A stretch of 32,087 nucleotides of DNA, from assembly GCA_028867615.1 (NCBI GenBank), contig JAGWGC010000007.1:1-32087 (forward strand). The letters run 5' to 3'. This document shows, one piece after another, positions 8,265 through 17,629 of this stretch (the first letter of the stretch is position 1; each line of letters starts with the position of its first letter). Source of the DNA: Nitrososphaerota archaeon. GTDB taxonomy: Archaea; Thermoproteota; Nitrososphaeria; Nitrososphaerales; Nitrosopumilaceae. Under the pieces are notes generated by a model. That model did not search any database, was not told the DNA's origin, and saw nothing but the letters and a program-made list of their open reading frames with translations. The translations under genes were made by a program, and so were the position numbers.

Positions 8265-9084
8265 TCATATTACCCCATTCAGTCCATGATCCATCATAGT
8301 TTCTAACTTGAGGATATCCAAGTAAATATTTTAGAACAAACCAAGTATGTGAAGATCTCTCTCCAATTCTACAGTAACATATGACATCCTTGTCTGGCGT
8401 AATGCCTTTTGTTTCATAAATTTTCTTTAGTTCCTCTACTGATTTGAAAGTACCATCAGTGTCATTTACCGCGCTGGCCCAAGGAATATTGTTTGCAGTT
8501 GGAATATGTCCACCTCTTTGAGCATGCTCCATCGGATATTCCGCAGGAGCAGTTATTTCACCGGAGAATTCTTTGGGGGAACGCACATCAACTAAAACAG
8601 TATCTTTTTTGTCAAGTGATCTTCTTACATCAAAGAGATATGCACGGAGTCCTTCATTTGGTGGCTGTGCAACATAGTTTGTTTTTTGTATTTGTGGTTC
8701 ATCTTTTGTATAAGATCTGTTTTCAATTTCCCATTTTTTTCTTCCACCATTCATTATCTTCACATTTTCATGTCCGTAATACTTGAATATCCAAAACACA
8801 AATGCGGCAAACCAATTATTGAAATCACCATACAGAATAACTTCAGATTGCGTTGTTATTCCATTTCTTGACAATAAATCCTCAAACTGTGATTTGCTAA
8901 CAATATCCCTGGTTACCGGATCATTAATGTCTCGCTTCCACCAGATAAGACTTGCCCCTTGTAGATGTCCTTGTCTGTATGCGTTCTCAGGATCATAGTC
9001 CACTTCTACAATTTTCAAAGAGTTATTGCCCAGATTCTTTGAGATGGTTTCCGTATCAACTAAAACTTGTTGTACATAATTCAT
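8242..9084 (-). CDS. Sulfurtransferase (tandem rhodanese domains)
   Basis: Active-site loop CYCRIGERSS; N-terminal inactive-type rhodanese domain (VILYGDFNNWFAAFVFWIFKYYGHENVKIMNGGRKKW). Confidence 0.92.
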   Translation of the reverse strand: MNYVQQVLVDTETISKNLGNNSLKIVEVDYDPENAYRQGHLQGASLIWWKRDINDPVTRDIVSKSQFEDLLSRNGITTQSEVILYGDFNNWFAAFVFWIFKYYGHENVKIMNGGRKKWEIENRSYTKDEPQIQKTNYVAQPPNEGLRAYLFDVRRSLDKKDTVLVDVRSPKEFSGEITAPAEYPMEHAQRGGHIPTANNIPWASAVNDTDGTFKSVEELKKIYETKGITPDKDVICYCRIGERSSHTWFVLKYLLGYPQVRNYDGSWTEWGNMIGNPIEK

Positions 9085-9173
9085 TTTGTCTCTATCATAC
9101 TAGGCTTGAAGGGTTCTTAATATTTTATGCTCATCAGATGCTTTTTAAGTGAAATTAAAATTAGTACTTTCTA

Positions 9174-9989
9174 TTGGAATTACACAATGTTGCACTAGTA
9201 AGCAAAGTTGGTTCAAAGGAATCAGAGGACGCAGTAAAAAAAGTTGCAAAGAAGCTACTTACAAAAAAAATCAAGGTATACACCGTTTCGCCTGTGGATG
9301 TGGATGGAGCCAAAAAAATCAATGATTTGGAAGATCTCAAGACCACAAAACTTGATTTGACAATCACTTTGGGAGGAGACGGAACAACTTTACGAACTTT
9401 TAGGTATTTAGAAAACGAGGTACCAAATCTTGCAATAAATGTGGGAGGAAATAGAGGAATATTATCAGAAATAACACTTCCTCAAATCGATACCGCCATT
9501 GAACAAATTATTGCAGACAAGATTTTTTTTGACAAGCGAATTCGAGTAGTTGCTTCTTGTGGAGGACAAGACTTTCCTCCAGCACTAAATGAGATTTACA
9601 TTAACAGGCAGAATTTGACAAAGACATCATTGTTTGAGATCAAATTCCAGAGTGATACCGTAACACAGAAAATGGACGGAGTAATTGTTGCAACTCCGAG
9701 CGGTTCAACTGGCCATTCATATTCATTAGGAGGTCCAATTCTTCATGAAAGTTTAGATGTCCTAATCATAACGCCGGTTGCACCAGTCAACAAATTACCA
9801 TCAATTGTGGTGCCTGATGAGAAAATTGAGATCATAAGTAATCATGATTCAAACATAATCATGGATGCCCAAGTTATCAAAACTGCCAGATTTGATGAAG
9901 TGATAACCATTAGAAAATACAAGAAACATGCAGTATTTGTAAGACTGAAAAAACAGGGCCTAAGACAGATGAGTAAGCTTGGTTTCTAG
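9174..9989 (+). CDS. nadK: NAD kinase
   Basis: TLGGDGTTLRTFRYL, NVGGNRGIL, VIVATPSGSTGHSYSLGGPI; TTG start. Confidence 0.93.
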   Translation: MELHNVALVSKVGSKESEDAVKKVAKKLLTKKIKVYTVSPVDVDGAKKINDLEDLKTTKLDLTITLGGDGTTLRTFRYLENEVPNLAINVGGNRGILSEITLPQIDTAIEQIIADKIFFDKRIRVVASCGGQDFPPALNEIYINRQNLTKTSLFEIKFQSDTVTQKMDGVIVATPSGSTGHSYSLGGPILHESLDVLIITPVAPVNKLPSIVVPDEKIEIISNHDSNIIMDAQVIKTARFDEVITIRKYKKHAVFVRLKKQGLRQMSKLGF

Positions 9990-10497
9990 AATATTAGATG
10001 CCACCTCATTTTATGCAGGGGTACCATTCTCTTCACAAGAACAAGGATTTACAACTCCTCTAGTTTTTGAAGAGATTAAACACATCAAAAAAAGTCATGG
10101 TGCGGTGCAAACTCTTATCGATTTAGGCAGATTAAAGATCATAGAACCAGAAGAAAAATTCACTAGTATTGTTTTGGAAAAGTCAAAACAAACAGGAGAT
10201 CTTTCTGAATTATCAAAAGAAGACATATCGGTACTTGCATTGTGCATGCAGTTAAACGGTGAATTAGTGACTGATGATTATACCGTATCAAATGTTGCCA
10301 GACATTTGAATTTCAGAGTCATCCCAATAATGACCAAGGGGATATTCAAGGCGTTGGATAGCGTGTATTCTTGTCCTGCTTGTAACAAGAACTTTGAGAA
10401 AATGTCAGATTGCCCAATATGTGGAAGTAAATTAAGGAAAAAATCATCCCAGCGGAAGTCTTCTTCCAACCCAGTCCGCAAAAGAGCCATCATATAG
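9979..10497 (+). CDS. nob1: Nob1-like PIN-domain endoribonuclease with zinc ribbon
   Basis: ILDATSFYAG, LSKEDISVLALC, VTDDYTVSNVA, CPACNKNFEKMSDCPICGSKL. Confidence 0.88.
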   Translation: MVSRILDATSFYAGVPFSSQEQGFTTPLVFEEIKHIKKSHGAVQTLIDLGRLKIIEPEEKFTSIVLEKSKQTGDLSELSKEDISVLALCMQLNGELVTDDYTVSNVARHLNFRVIPIMTKGIFKALDSVYSCPACNKNFEKMSDCPICGSKLRKKSSQRKSSSNPVRKRAII

Positions 10498-11202
10498 CTT
10501 TACGTTTTCATATCCAGCTAGTCGTAATTGAGTAAAAACATTTGCGGCCCTATGGCCAAGTGCACAGTAGCATACCAATTCTTTGTCTCGCGATATTTGT
10601 TGCTCATTAAAAATTCTCAAGAGTTCATTTTTGTCTTTAAAGAGATAGCCCTCTTCTCCCGAACCATCAGTAAAAGGAAAAAGTATTGCGTGTGGTATTC
10701 TACCTGCCATAAATTCTTGAAGAGATCTAGTATCAATAATAGTGACGGTATCAAGTTTTTTATAAAGTTCCTCTGCTTCAATTCTTATCAAAGAATTTAT
10801 TTTTGGAACAAATGTTACGGCCGTAGGTTTTGAAATATCTCGGGTAATTGGAAGACCTTTTTTCTGCCATGTCATCATTCCGACATCAAGAATTTTTGTC
10901 TTTTCGTGCCCAAAATATAAAAACGTCCAAGCTATTCTGGCAGCAGATGGATCCAGATAGTCTCCATATATTATGACAGTTTTTGATTCATCAATCCCAA
11001 GTGAGCCAAACAGAGTTGCCGCTTGATCGTTCTCAATTACGAGATTTGCCCCATACTGATTAGTTTGTACAACTTTTTCAATTCCCAAAGGTTGAGAGTT
11101 TGGAATATGAGCATACGAGTATGGAATATTTCCACGAGAATCCAATATCACAAGATCCGGATCATTGTAGTGTTCTGCCAACCACTGATGTGAAGAAATC
11201 AA
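10444..11202 (-). CDS. Sulfurtransferase (second tandem-rhodanese protein)
   Basis: CYCALGHRAANV active-site loop; WTFLYFGHEKTKILDVGMMTWQKKGLPI. Confidence 0.9.
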   Translation of the reverse strand: MISSHQWLAEHYNDPDLVILDSRGNIPYSYAHIPNSQPLGIEKVVQTNQYGANLVIENDQAATLFGSLGIDESKTVIIYGDYLDPSAARIAWTFLYFGHEKTKILDVGMMTWQKKGLPITRDISKPTAVTFVPKINSLIRIEAEELYKKLDTVTIIDTRSLQEFMAGRIPHAILFPFTDGSGEEGYLFKDKNELLRIFNEQQISRDKELVCYCALGHRAANVFTQLRLAGYENVKLYDGSFADWVGRRLPLG

Positions 11203-11242
11203 TTATTTGATTAGAATAATTGTGACATATTTGAATAGCGTG

Positions 11243-11929
11243 TCACACATCATGTAATGTTTTTTGATCGGTCTTTTTTTCATCCTTGTCTTGGGCATCA
11301 AGTATTTTGCGTATCTTTTGAGCACGAGCTTCTCCCATTCCATTTATTTTTGATAGTTCTACAGACGATGCATTCAACGAATTGCTCGTAGAGCCAAATT
11401 TTTCCAGCATTCGCGTAGCAAGTTTTTCTCCAACACCAGGCAAACTGCACAAAATTGATAGTTGTTGCTGTTTTAGATTACCAGACTTTCTAATTTTTTT
11501 AAGAAATGGTCCCTTTACTGCGCCTTGTCTTGCACACATGGATATCAACAATTTAGCAGTATGTGATGCATTAGGAGTCGGGATTACAGGTATTTTAAAA
11601 TCCAATATTACAGATGACATTGCGCCATAAAATACAAGTGGATTTTCCGTAATTTTGTCTATTTCGTCAACATTTCCTTCAATCACAATAGCAGGATGCT
11701 CAAAGTGTTCTTTTAGTCTACTACATTGATCAAACAATCGCCCGTCAAAAACTGACGAGATAAAGTCATTAACGCTTTTTCTTTCTACTATGGTTTCAGG
11801 TGCGACAATATAGTCTCCAACAGGCAAAGTCACCATCTCCACTTTCACTCCAATGTGTTTTATGAGATCAGGGATTCCACTCTTTCTTTCCCTTTCGTCA
11901 ATTACCATTCGAAGATCGTCAATTTTCAT
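11243..11929 (-). CDS. XPF/ERCC4-type nuclease, short (helicase-less) archaeal form
   Basis: VIDERERKSGIP, VGDYIVAPETIVERKSVNDF, C-terminal (HhH)2: LCSLPGVGEKLATRMLEKFGS ... INGMGEARAQKIRKIL. Confidence 0.92.
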   Translation of the reverse strand: MKIDDLRMVIDERERKSGIPDLIKHIGVKVEMVTLPVGDYIVAPETIVERKSVNDFISSVFDGRLFDQCSRLKEHFEHPAIVIEGNVDEIDKITENPLVFYGAMSSVILDFKIPVIPTPNASHTAKLLISMCARQGAVKGPFLKKIRKSGNLKQQQLSILCSLPGVGEKLATRMLEKFGSTSNSLNASSVELSKINGMGEARAQKIRKILDAQDKDEKKTDQKTLHDV

Positions 11930-11956
11930 TAAACCATCATGTTTCTGTAAAATATT

Positions 11957-12352
11957 TTATTTAGGAGCATCTGTCTTTTGCGGTCCTGACGGCGCAGTAG
12001 GTCCTCTCAACATTTCTCGTATTTTGGTTTCGGCTTCTTTGAGGTTTTCTTTTATTCTAGATTCCTGTTTAGACAACACTGTAAGCCTTGTATTTGCAAG
12101 CTCTTTTTTTTCTTCTAATTCTGAAACTAGTATAGTCTTGGTAGATTTGACAAGAATTGATCCTGCTGTTTTGTAAACAGTATCATCATCAGTTGTCTTT
12201 TGTAGAACTTCAAGTGCTCTCTCAGTTTCCAAATGTTCTGATTCAAGATGTTGTTTTTGCATCATTATGGACTGGAGATTTTGTTGCAATTGTTGCAGTC
12301 TGCCTACTTGTTCTTGCAACCACGGAGGAATTTGTTGTTCTCCTGCAGACAT
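11957..12352 (-). CDS. pfdB: Prefoldin beta subunit
   Basis: Two long helices flanking VYKTAGSILVKSTK; gene order in exosome superoperon. Confidence 0.9.
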   Translation of the reverse strand: MSAGEQQIPPWLQEQVGRLQQLQQNLQSIMMQKQHLESEHLETERALEVLQKTTDDDTVYKTAGSILVKSTKTILVSELEEKKELANTRLTVLSKQESRIKENLKEAETKIREMLRGPTAPSGPQKTDAPK

Positions 12353-12375
12353 GACTGTCTGACCATCTGTTTTGC

Positions 12376-12621
12376 TTATATCTTTACCGATTCAATCGAG
12401 TCATTGCTTGCTTGTACAAGCCTCAATGTAGAATTCAGATTGGCGCGTAGGTGTGAAATTTCTTGTGCATCAATCATAATCATTATTTTTTTATCAAGTG
12501 AAAAATTTGTTTTTGTCGGATTCTCATCGTAAAATTTGTTATCAGTTTCAATAGAGTGAAAAATTGATTTTGTTCTTTTTCCAGCAGAGATTTCTATTTT
12601 GGCGCTATAGTTTGACATCAT
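12376..12621 (-). CDS. KEOPS complex Pcc1-like subunit
   Basis: 81 aa; IMIMIDAQEISHLRANLNSTLRLVQAS motif; position between L37Ae and prefoldin. Confidence 0.75.
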   Translation of the reverse strand: MMSNYSAKIEISAGKRTKSIFHSIETDNKFYDENPTKTNFSLDKKIMIMIDAQEISHLRANLNSTLRLVQASNDSIESVKI

Positions 12622-12820
12622 ATGCCAAGCCTGCTACTTTAAAACTACATTTTTTACAAGCCCAGATTCCTACTGCCTCTCTTCCAAATCTCTCAGAACC
12701 ACATTCAGGGCATTTTCTCTGTGCTTTTAGTTGTCTATGTACTGAGGTATATTTTTTTCTTGGTTTGAGACCATATTTCTGACCAAGTCCTTTGAGTGAG
12801 GCAGTTTTACTTTTTACCAT
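12605..12820 (-). CDS. rpl37ae: 50S ribosomal protein L37Ae (eL43)
   Basis: LGQKYGLKPRKKYTSVHRQLKAQRKCPECGSERFGREAVGIWACKKCSFKVAGLAY. Confidence 0.95.
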   Translation of the reverse strand: MVKSKTASLKGLGQKYGLKPRKKYTSVHRQLKAQRKCPECGSERFGREAVGIWACKKCSFKVAGLAYDVKL

Positions 12821-12822
12821 AT

Positions 12823-13626
12823 CTACATCAACTGCTCAAATTGCTTCCTTATTTTTCTTCCTACAACAAGTGCCATTTCAGAGCACTGTAAGAGCTGTTC
12901 AGCTGTAAATCCATCGCTTCCCCCCTTTTGCACAGCACAAATGTTGCCATCAGAATTGGTCGTAATTGTAATTCTTGCATCCATGCAAGACTCCTCATCT
13001 CTAGTAGGATCAATGACAATATAGTCACCAATTCTTGCCATGGTAACAGATACAGGCAATGTCTTTATCGGAGGCTTGGATGTTACCCCCTCTACAAGAA
13101 CAGGCGCATCATTTGTTATTTCATATTTTGGAACAGAGCAAGAAAGAATACCAGCTACCGATGCATAAGAACAGGCATCAAATAGATTTCCGCCAGAATC
13201 AATCACGCTGCTGTCAATGAACATTCCAATGACAGATTTATTTTCAATTAAAACTAGTTGATGTAAATCAATCATTTCAGTTTCTCTTATTCCCCTGTCA
13301 ACAACTCTTGCAAGTTCGATGACTTCTTCATTTGGTGGCCCAGGTTCTGCATTTGGATCTGCCAATGGTAGAATCTCTGCAGTACAGATAAGAATTCCCT
13401 TGTCTCCAAGATCTGGAAATGGTTTATCAGGTTGTATTTTTACGCCAGTTATAATTTCAGTATCTCCTAGTTTTACTCTGGCAGAACCATTGGCCTTTGG
13501 AATAACTCCGGTTTCAATAACTAGTGGCCTTTGTTCATCAAGTGCCCTCCCATCAATTCTTTTTCCCGTCTTAAGGAGATCAAGAATTTTATCTCGTTTT
13601 AGTTGATCTAGTATTTGAGAACCCAA
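12823..13626 (-). CDS. rrp42: Exosome complex RNase PH-fold subunit Rrp42
   Basis: RIDGRALDEQRPLVIETGVIPKANGSARVKLGDTEIITGVK; downstream of Rrp41. Confidence 0.95.
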   Translation of the reverse strand: MGSQILDQLKRDKILDLLKTGKRIDGRALDEQRPLVIETGVIPKANGSARVKLGDTEIITGVKIQPDKPFPDLGDKGILICTAEILPLADPNAEPGPPNEEVIELARVVDRGIRETEMIDLHQLVLIENKSVIGMFIDSSVIDSGGNLFDACSYASVAGILSCSVPKYEITNDAPVLVEGVTSKPPIKTLPVSVTMARIGDYIVIDPTRDEESCMDARITITTNSDGNICAVQKGGSDGFTAEQLLQCSEMALVVGRKIRKQFEQLM

Positions 13627-13628
13627 TT

Positions 13629-14369
13629 TTATTGCTCACCGTTTTGAAAGTATTTTTCCATTAATGCTTTTCGCTGAACTTCATAAACACGTTTGCAACC
13701 TACTAGAGCAGTTTGCATGCATGTTTTGAATTCTTCTGGTTTTAGCATACCATCAAGCTGCAAAAGCGTAATTTTTCCCATATTTGGCATCAATGCCACT
13801 GGCATGTCTGCTTGTCCTTCCTGATCTTCCTCATTATTTACATCTAAGACTATCCTGTCTGCGACCTTACCTGCTGCACAAGCAGATACCAAGTCACGCA
13901 TTGGTATACCAGCATCTGCAAGAGCAACAGCTGCTGCATCAAGGGCAGCACATCTTGAACCCCCATCTGCTTGAAGAACTTCAATAAATACATCAATTAC
14001 CGTACGCGGATAGTCTTTCAGTATTACTGCAGGTTGCAATGCCTCCTTGATAACTTTGGAAATCTCAATCTCTCTTCTTGATGGAGCAGGATTCTTTCTT
14101 TCTGTTACAGAGAAAGGAGACATGTGATACCTGCAGCGAAGAATTCCAGAATCTGGATTTGCCATATGTTTTGGATGAACGTCTCTGGGGCCAAAAACTC
14201 CTGCTAAAATCTTATTTTTTCCAAATTCAATATATGCAGAACCATCTGCATTCTTTAGTACTCCAACTTTAATAGAGATATTTCTAAGCTCGTCTAATCT
14301 CCGTCCATCACATCTAATTCCATCTTCAGTCATTAATTGTGTCATTATTTTCACCATCTGATACCCCAA
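13629..14369 (-). CDS. rrp41: Exosome complex exonuclease Rrp41
   Basis: GIRCDGRRLDELRNISIKVGVLKNADGSAYIEFGKNKILAGVFGPRDVHPKH; the true start may be an internal Met. Confidence 0.95.
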   Translation of the reverse strand: MGYQMVKIMTQLMTEDGIRCDGRRLDELRNISIKVGVLKNADGSAYIEFGKNKILAGVFGPRDVHPKHMANPDSGILRCRYHMSPFSVTERKNPAPSRREIEISKVIKEALQPAVILKDYPRTVIDVFIEVLQADGGSRCAALDAAAVALADAGIPMRDLVSACAAGKVADRIVLDVNNEEDQEGQADMPVALMPNMGKITLLQLDGMLKPEEFKTCMQTALVGCKRVYEVQRKALMEKYFQNGEQ

Positions 14370-15030
14370 GCATGGATTTGACTCTTTCAGTCAAGTTCGG
14401 CGTATGCGCAAGGGCATCAATCATTTTCACTGCTTCTACTGCCTTTAATAATCCCTCGGAATCCTCACAGGATATTACTATCCATCCATTTTGACCTATT
14501 GTTATAATTGCTTTAGTAGCCATCTCTATTGTTTGAATCATAGAACCGCGTTTACCAATCAGTCTAGGTACTTTGCTTGGTGATATCGTTACTAGCTCAC
14601 CTGATTCAATTTTGCCAAGATCTCTGTCCTGTACTGTAAGAAGAGGATCTCGAGATCTATCAAAATTAGCAATTCTAGTTGCAACCAAATCACCAATATC
14701 GAGTCTTTGTTTTAGTTCATCTTTAGTGGGAGAATAGTCCCTGCCAAAAACATCTTGTGCAGGTAAAAATCCAACAAAACATGAGTTTATGTCAAATTCC
14801 CAAGAAAGTGGCGAAGTCCCAATTACTTTACCAATGACCAAGTCATTTGTCTTTGGCATGTATCCTCCAGTAAGAGGAATCACTTTAACAGAATTTTCAA
14901 AAATTTCAGATATTCCAACGCATGTTGAAATCATTCTATCGCCATCTTGATACACGTTTTGTTCAGGTCGTAAAGGCCCAGTGGCTATCACATCACCTGG
15001 AATAACGTATCTTCTTTTTACATCCATCAT
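14326..15030 (-). CDS. rrp4: Exosome RNA-binding subunit Rrp4 (S1/KH)
   Basis: VIPGDVIATG, VGDLVATRI, KH motif VPRLIGKRGSMIQTIEMATKAIITIGQNGWI. Confidence 0.95.
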   Translation of the reverse strand: MMDVKRRYVIPGDVIATGPLRPEQNVYQDGDRMISTCVGISEIFENSVKVIPLTGGYMPKTNDLVIGKVIGTSPLSWEFDINSCFVGFLPAQDVFGRDYSPTKDELKQRLDIGDLVATRIANFDRSRDPLLTVQDRDLGKIESGELVTISPSKVPRLIGKRGSMIQTIEMATKAIITIGQNGWIVISCEDSEGLLKAVEAVKMIDALAHTPNLTERVKSMLGVSDGENNDTIND

Positions 15031-15731
15031 TTTGCAACCTCAATAGAAGCAGTACCCTTCGTTACAGAGCCTAACCTATCCATTACATTTGCCCTTGCCG
15101 CCGCCGGTATATCTAGTATTACTTTAAGTGCACCATTTGCTTGCCATTCTTCTTTTTTCAAAGTTCCAAATGACTTTAAGACAGAGTAAGATTGAGCGGC
15201 AAATTGTGCTGGCACCAAAATTTCAAGAAGCATGTTTTCAGATTTTAATGGAATTATAGAACGAATCTGTTCAATTATTTCTTTGATCTGTTCATCAGTA
15301 TTTTTGAAAGGATCAATTGATACTCTTGCATCGTCCATAGCTTGTTCTATTCTAAGGGGCGGATGTGGCAGATGTGATCTTGGATCCACATATGTTTTGG
15401 AGATAAAATCCACTATCTGTTTACGTTTTTCAGAGACCATTTTTCTTCGTTGATCTGTAGTAAGATTCAGATCTCCTTTCTGAAGCATTATGGTTGCAAC
15501 CGCAGTTGCATCAGTAGTTTTGAATGCCTTCATCAATTTCTCTGTAGACGCTCTAGTACCTTTATTAGAATCAGAGTAAATCTCATCTGAAATCATGATA
15601 CCTGAAATATCCTTTCGCTTGCCTAGCTTGAACTCCAAGGCAGGATCCGGTTTTACCAATATCTCAAATTTTTCGCCTTCTACTGAAAATCTGACAATTG
15701 TTACTTTAGTATCCATAATTGAGGTAATCAT
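15027..15731 (-). CDS. SBDS family ribosome maturation protein
   Basis: FEILVKPDPALEFKLGKRKDISGIMISDEIYSDSNKGTRAS; IVDFISKTYVDPRSHLPHPPLRIEQAM. Confidence 0.95.
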   Translation of the reverse strand: MITSIMDTKVTIVRFSVEGEKFEILVKPDPALEFKLGKRKDISGIMISDEIYSDSNKGTRASTEKLMKAFKTTDATAVATIMLQKGDLNLTTDQRRKMVSEKRKQIVDFISKTYVDPRSHLPHPPLRIEQAMDDARVSIDPFKNTDEQIKEIIEQIRSIIPLKSENMLLEILVPAQFAAQSYSVLKSFGTLKKEEWQANGALKVILDIPAAARANVMDRLGSVTKGTASIEVAK

Positions 15732-15801
15732 GCTTGGTATTTATCTATAAAGAAAAACTCGCTAGATTTTTATTTGGAATTTCAGTCCTTTTTCGTAAGA
15801 T

Positions 15802-16437
15802 TTGACTTCTTTAGAGATTGTACAGGAAAGTGGTAACAATATGGTTGTTAAGTTAAAGGGTATACCTGTTCAATATGCTAATGCGCTTAGGCGAATTTGC
15901 TTGGCAGGGATTCCTACATTTTCTGTTGACGATGTTATAATTATCGAAAATTCCTCAGTTCTGCCTGATGAGGGAGTAGCCCACAGGCTTGCAATGATGC
16001 CGCTTAGAACAGATCTTGAAAGATTTGTGGAACCATCAGCATGTGATTGCCACAGTGAACTTGGCTGTAGTCGATGCAGAGTATTGCTCATGCTAGATTC
16101 TGGCAATTCAGATACAACTCGCACTATTACCTCAGCAGAAATCAGCTCAGAGGATGAAATTGTCAAGCCAGTTAGCCCCAATATTCCAATTGTCGCACTG
16201 GCTCCAAGTCAGAAATTAAAAGTAGAGGCATATGCAAGACTAGGCAGAGGTAGCGATCATGCCAAGTGGAATTCCGCTACAGTTTCAGCCCTAACATCTA
16301 CAAATAATCCCGACGAACATATTTTGACCATAGAGACTACAGGTAGCTTGACTCCAAAAGAAGTCCTACGTGCATCCGTTGAAGAACTCGAAAAAAGACT
16401 AGGCGAATTCCAAAAGAATGTAGCTACACTTGATTGA
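15802..16437 (+). CDS. rpoD: DNA-directed RNA polymerase subunit D
   Basis: GIPVQYANALRRICLAGIPTFSVDDVIIIENSSVLPDEGVAHRLAMMPL; four-Cys insert CDCHSELGCSRC; TTG start. Confidence 0.95.
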   Translation: MTSLEIVQESGNNMVVKLKGIPVQYANALRRICLAGIPTFSVDDVIIIENSSVLPDEGVAHRLAMMPLRTDLERFVEPSACDCHSELGCSRCRVLLMLDSGNSDTTRTITSAEISSEDEIVKPVSPNIPIVALAPSQKLKVEAYARLGRGSDHAKWNSATVSALTSTNNPDEHILTIETTGSLTPKEVLRASVEELEKRLGEFQKNVATLD

Positions 16438-16453
16438 AGCATATATTAGGTCT

Positions 16454-16488
16454 GTCAAGTTTGCTGCAGATAAATCTCATCACTTGAC
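16454..16488. repeat. Inverted repeat at the 3' end of the tnpB remnant
   Basis: GTCAAGT (16454-16460) / ACTTGAC (16482-16488), perfect 7-bp arms spanning the TnpB stop. Confidence 0.5.
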
Positions 16489-17608
16489 TGTATCGACTAG
16501 ACAGATTACAGGTTCCCCATTACCAAGTTCTGTCATCGCCGCTTCACTTGCAGCCCCGTTTGGTACGACCCGTGTGCCTCGAAGCAAGATGTTATGAGCA
16601 GCATTGATGTCTCTATCAACACTTCTCTTGCAGGTGAGACAGAATATCGCTCGGTGCTCTTCGGGTACTAGTCTTGACCCACATACCGCACATTTTGAGC
16701 TTGTCCACCTGGTCTGATGTATCGTACCGGCAGACCAACCATCTTGCCTTGTACTCGATCTGTCGTTGTAGTTCATAAAATGACCGAGTTCATCTTTCTT
16801 CTGTATCTTTTTCCTTGACCATTTCCCTTTCTGTACAGTCTGCGTAGTCCCTTGAGATCTTCCATCATGATTCCACAATTTTGCGATACGATCTTCTTTG
16901 ATTCATGATGCAAGATATTGTGAACTCGGTTCTTCTGCAGTCTACCATATTTTTGAAATATCTTGTCTTATTCTGGAATCGTTGCGCCTGAACCTGCTCT
17001 TTACTGTACTATATGAAGTAATTATCTTCTGAATTTTTGATAGATCATGAACAACATATTTTCCTTGAGAATCACATGTAGTTACATTATCCAAGTTTCT
17101 ATCTACACCAATAAAATTAGATGGTCTCTGTTGTGTGACATTTTTAGAGTATGAGATTATCAGCTTGTCATCAGTCATGGTAACATTTCCAAGCTTTGTA
17201 CCCATGATCTTCTCACAAACATATCTTGTCAACTTGATGAAGATATACCTAGTAGGCTCTGTTGGTATTCGGACGGTATCATGTTTGATATCATATAACT
17301 GGTTGTCAAGTATCAGATGATCCTTTGAAATATAGGGTTTCTTGGCATTTGGCTTTTTCTTGTGTCCTTTCATACAGTTTTAGTTTCGAGGCAGCACATT
17401 CTAGTGCACCATAGACATATTTTGAATGGAACTTAGAATCTAGACGCAATTCATGGTACAATTGGTAGTGCAGTTTGTACTTTGATGACAGGTTCTTTTC
17501 TATGCCAACTCGAATTGCCTCGTTTGCACAGTATCTGAAATAATCAAAGATTGGTTCTAGATCGCCTTTTCTGTCATGATATTGCCAAACGCATTGTGTC
17601 ACCTTCAC
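16480..17608 (-). pseudogene. tnpB: TnpB (IS200/IS605-family OrfB) remnant broken by several frameshifts
   Basis: Pieces in three frames: N-terminus (17306-17608), RuvC-I GVDRNLDNVTT (16942-17373 ORF), RuvC-II readable as CGIMMEDLKGLRRLYRKGNGQGKRYR in a frame not called as an ORF (~16800-16880), SFYELQRQIEYKARWL in another, then CAVCG...CLTC zinc finger and RuvC-III VDRDINAAHNIL (16480-16878 ORF). Confidence 0.9.
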
Positions 17609-17611
17609 AGT

Positions 17612-17629
17612 ATTGCCAAAAAGGGCAAT
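17612..17629. repeat. Hairpin just 5' of the tnpB remnant (possible IS left-end hairpin)
   Basis: ATTGCC-AAAAAG-GGCAAT. Confidence 0.45.
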
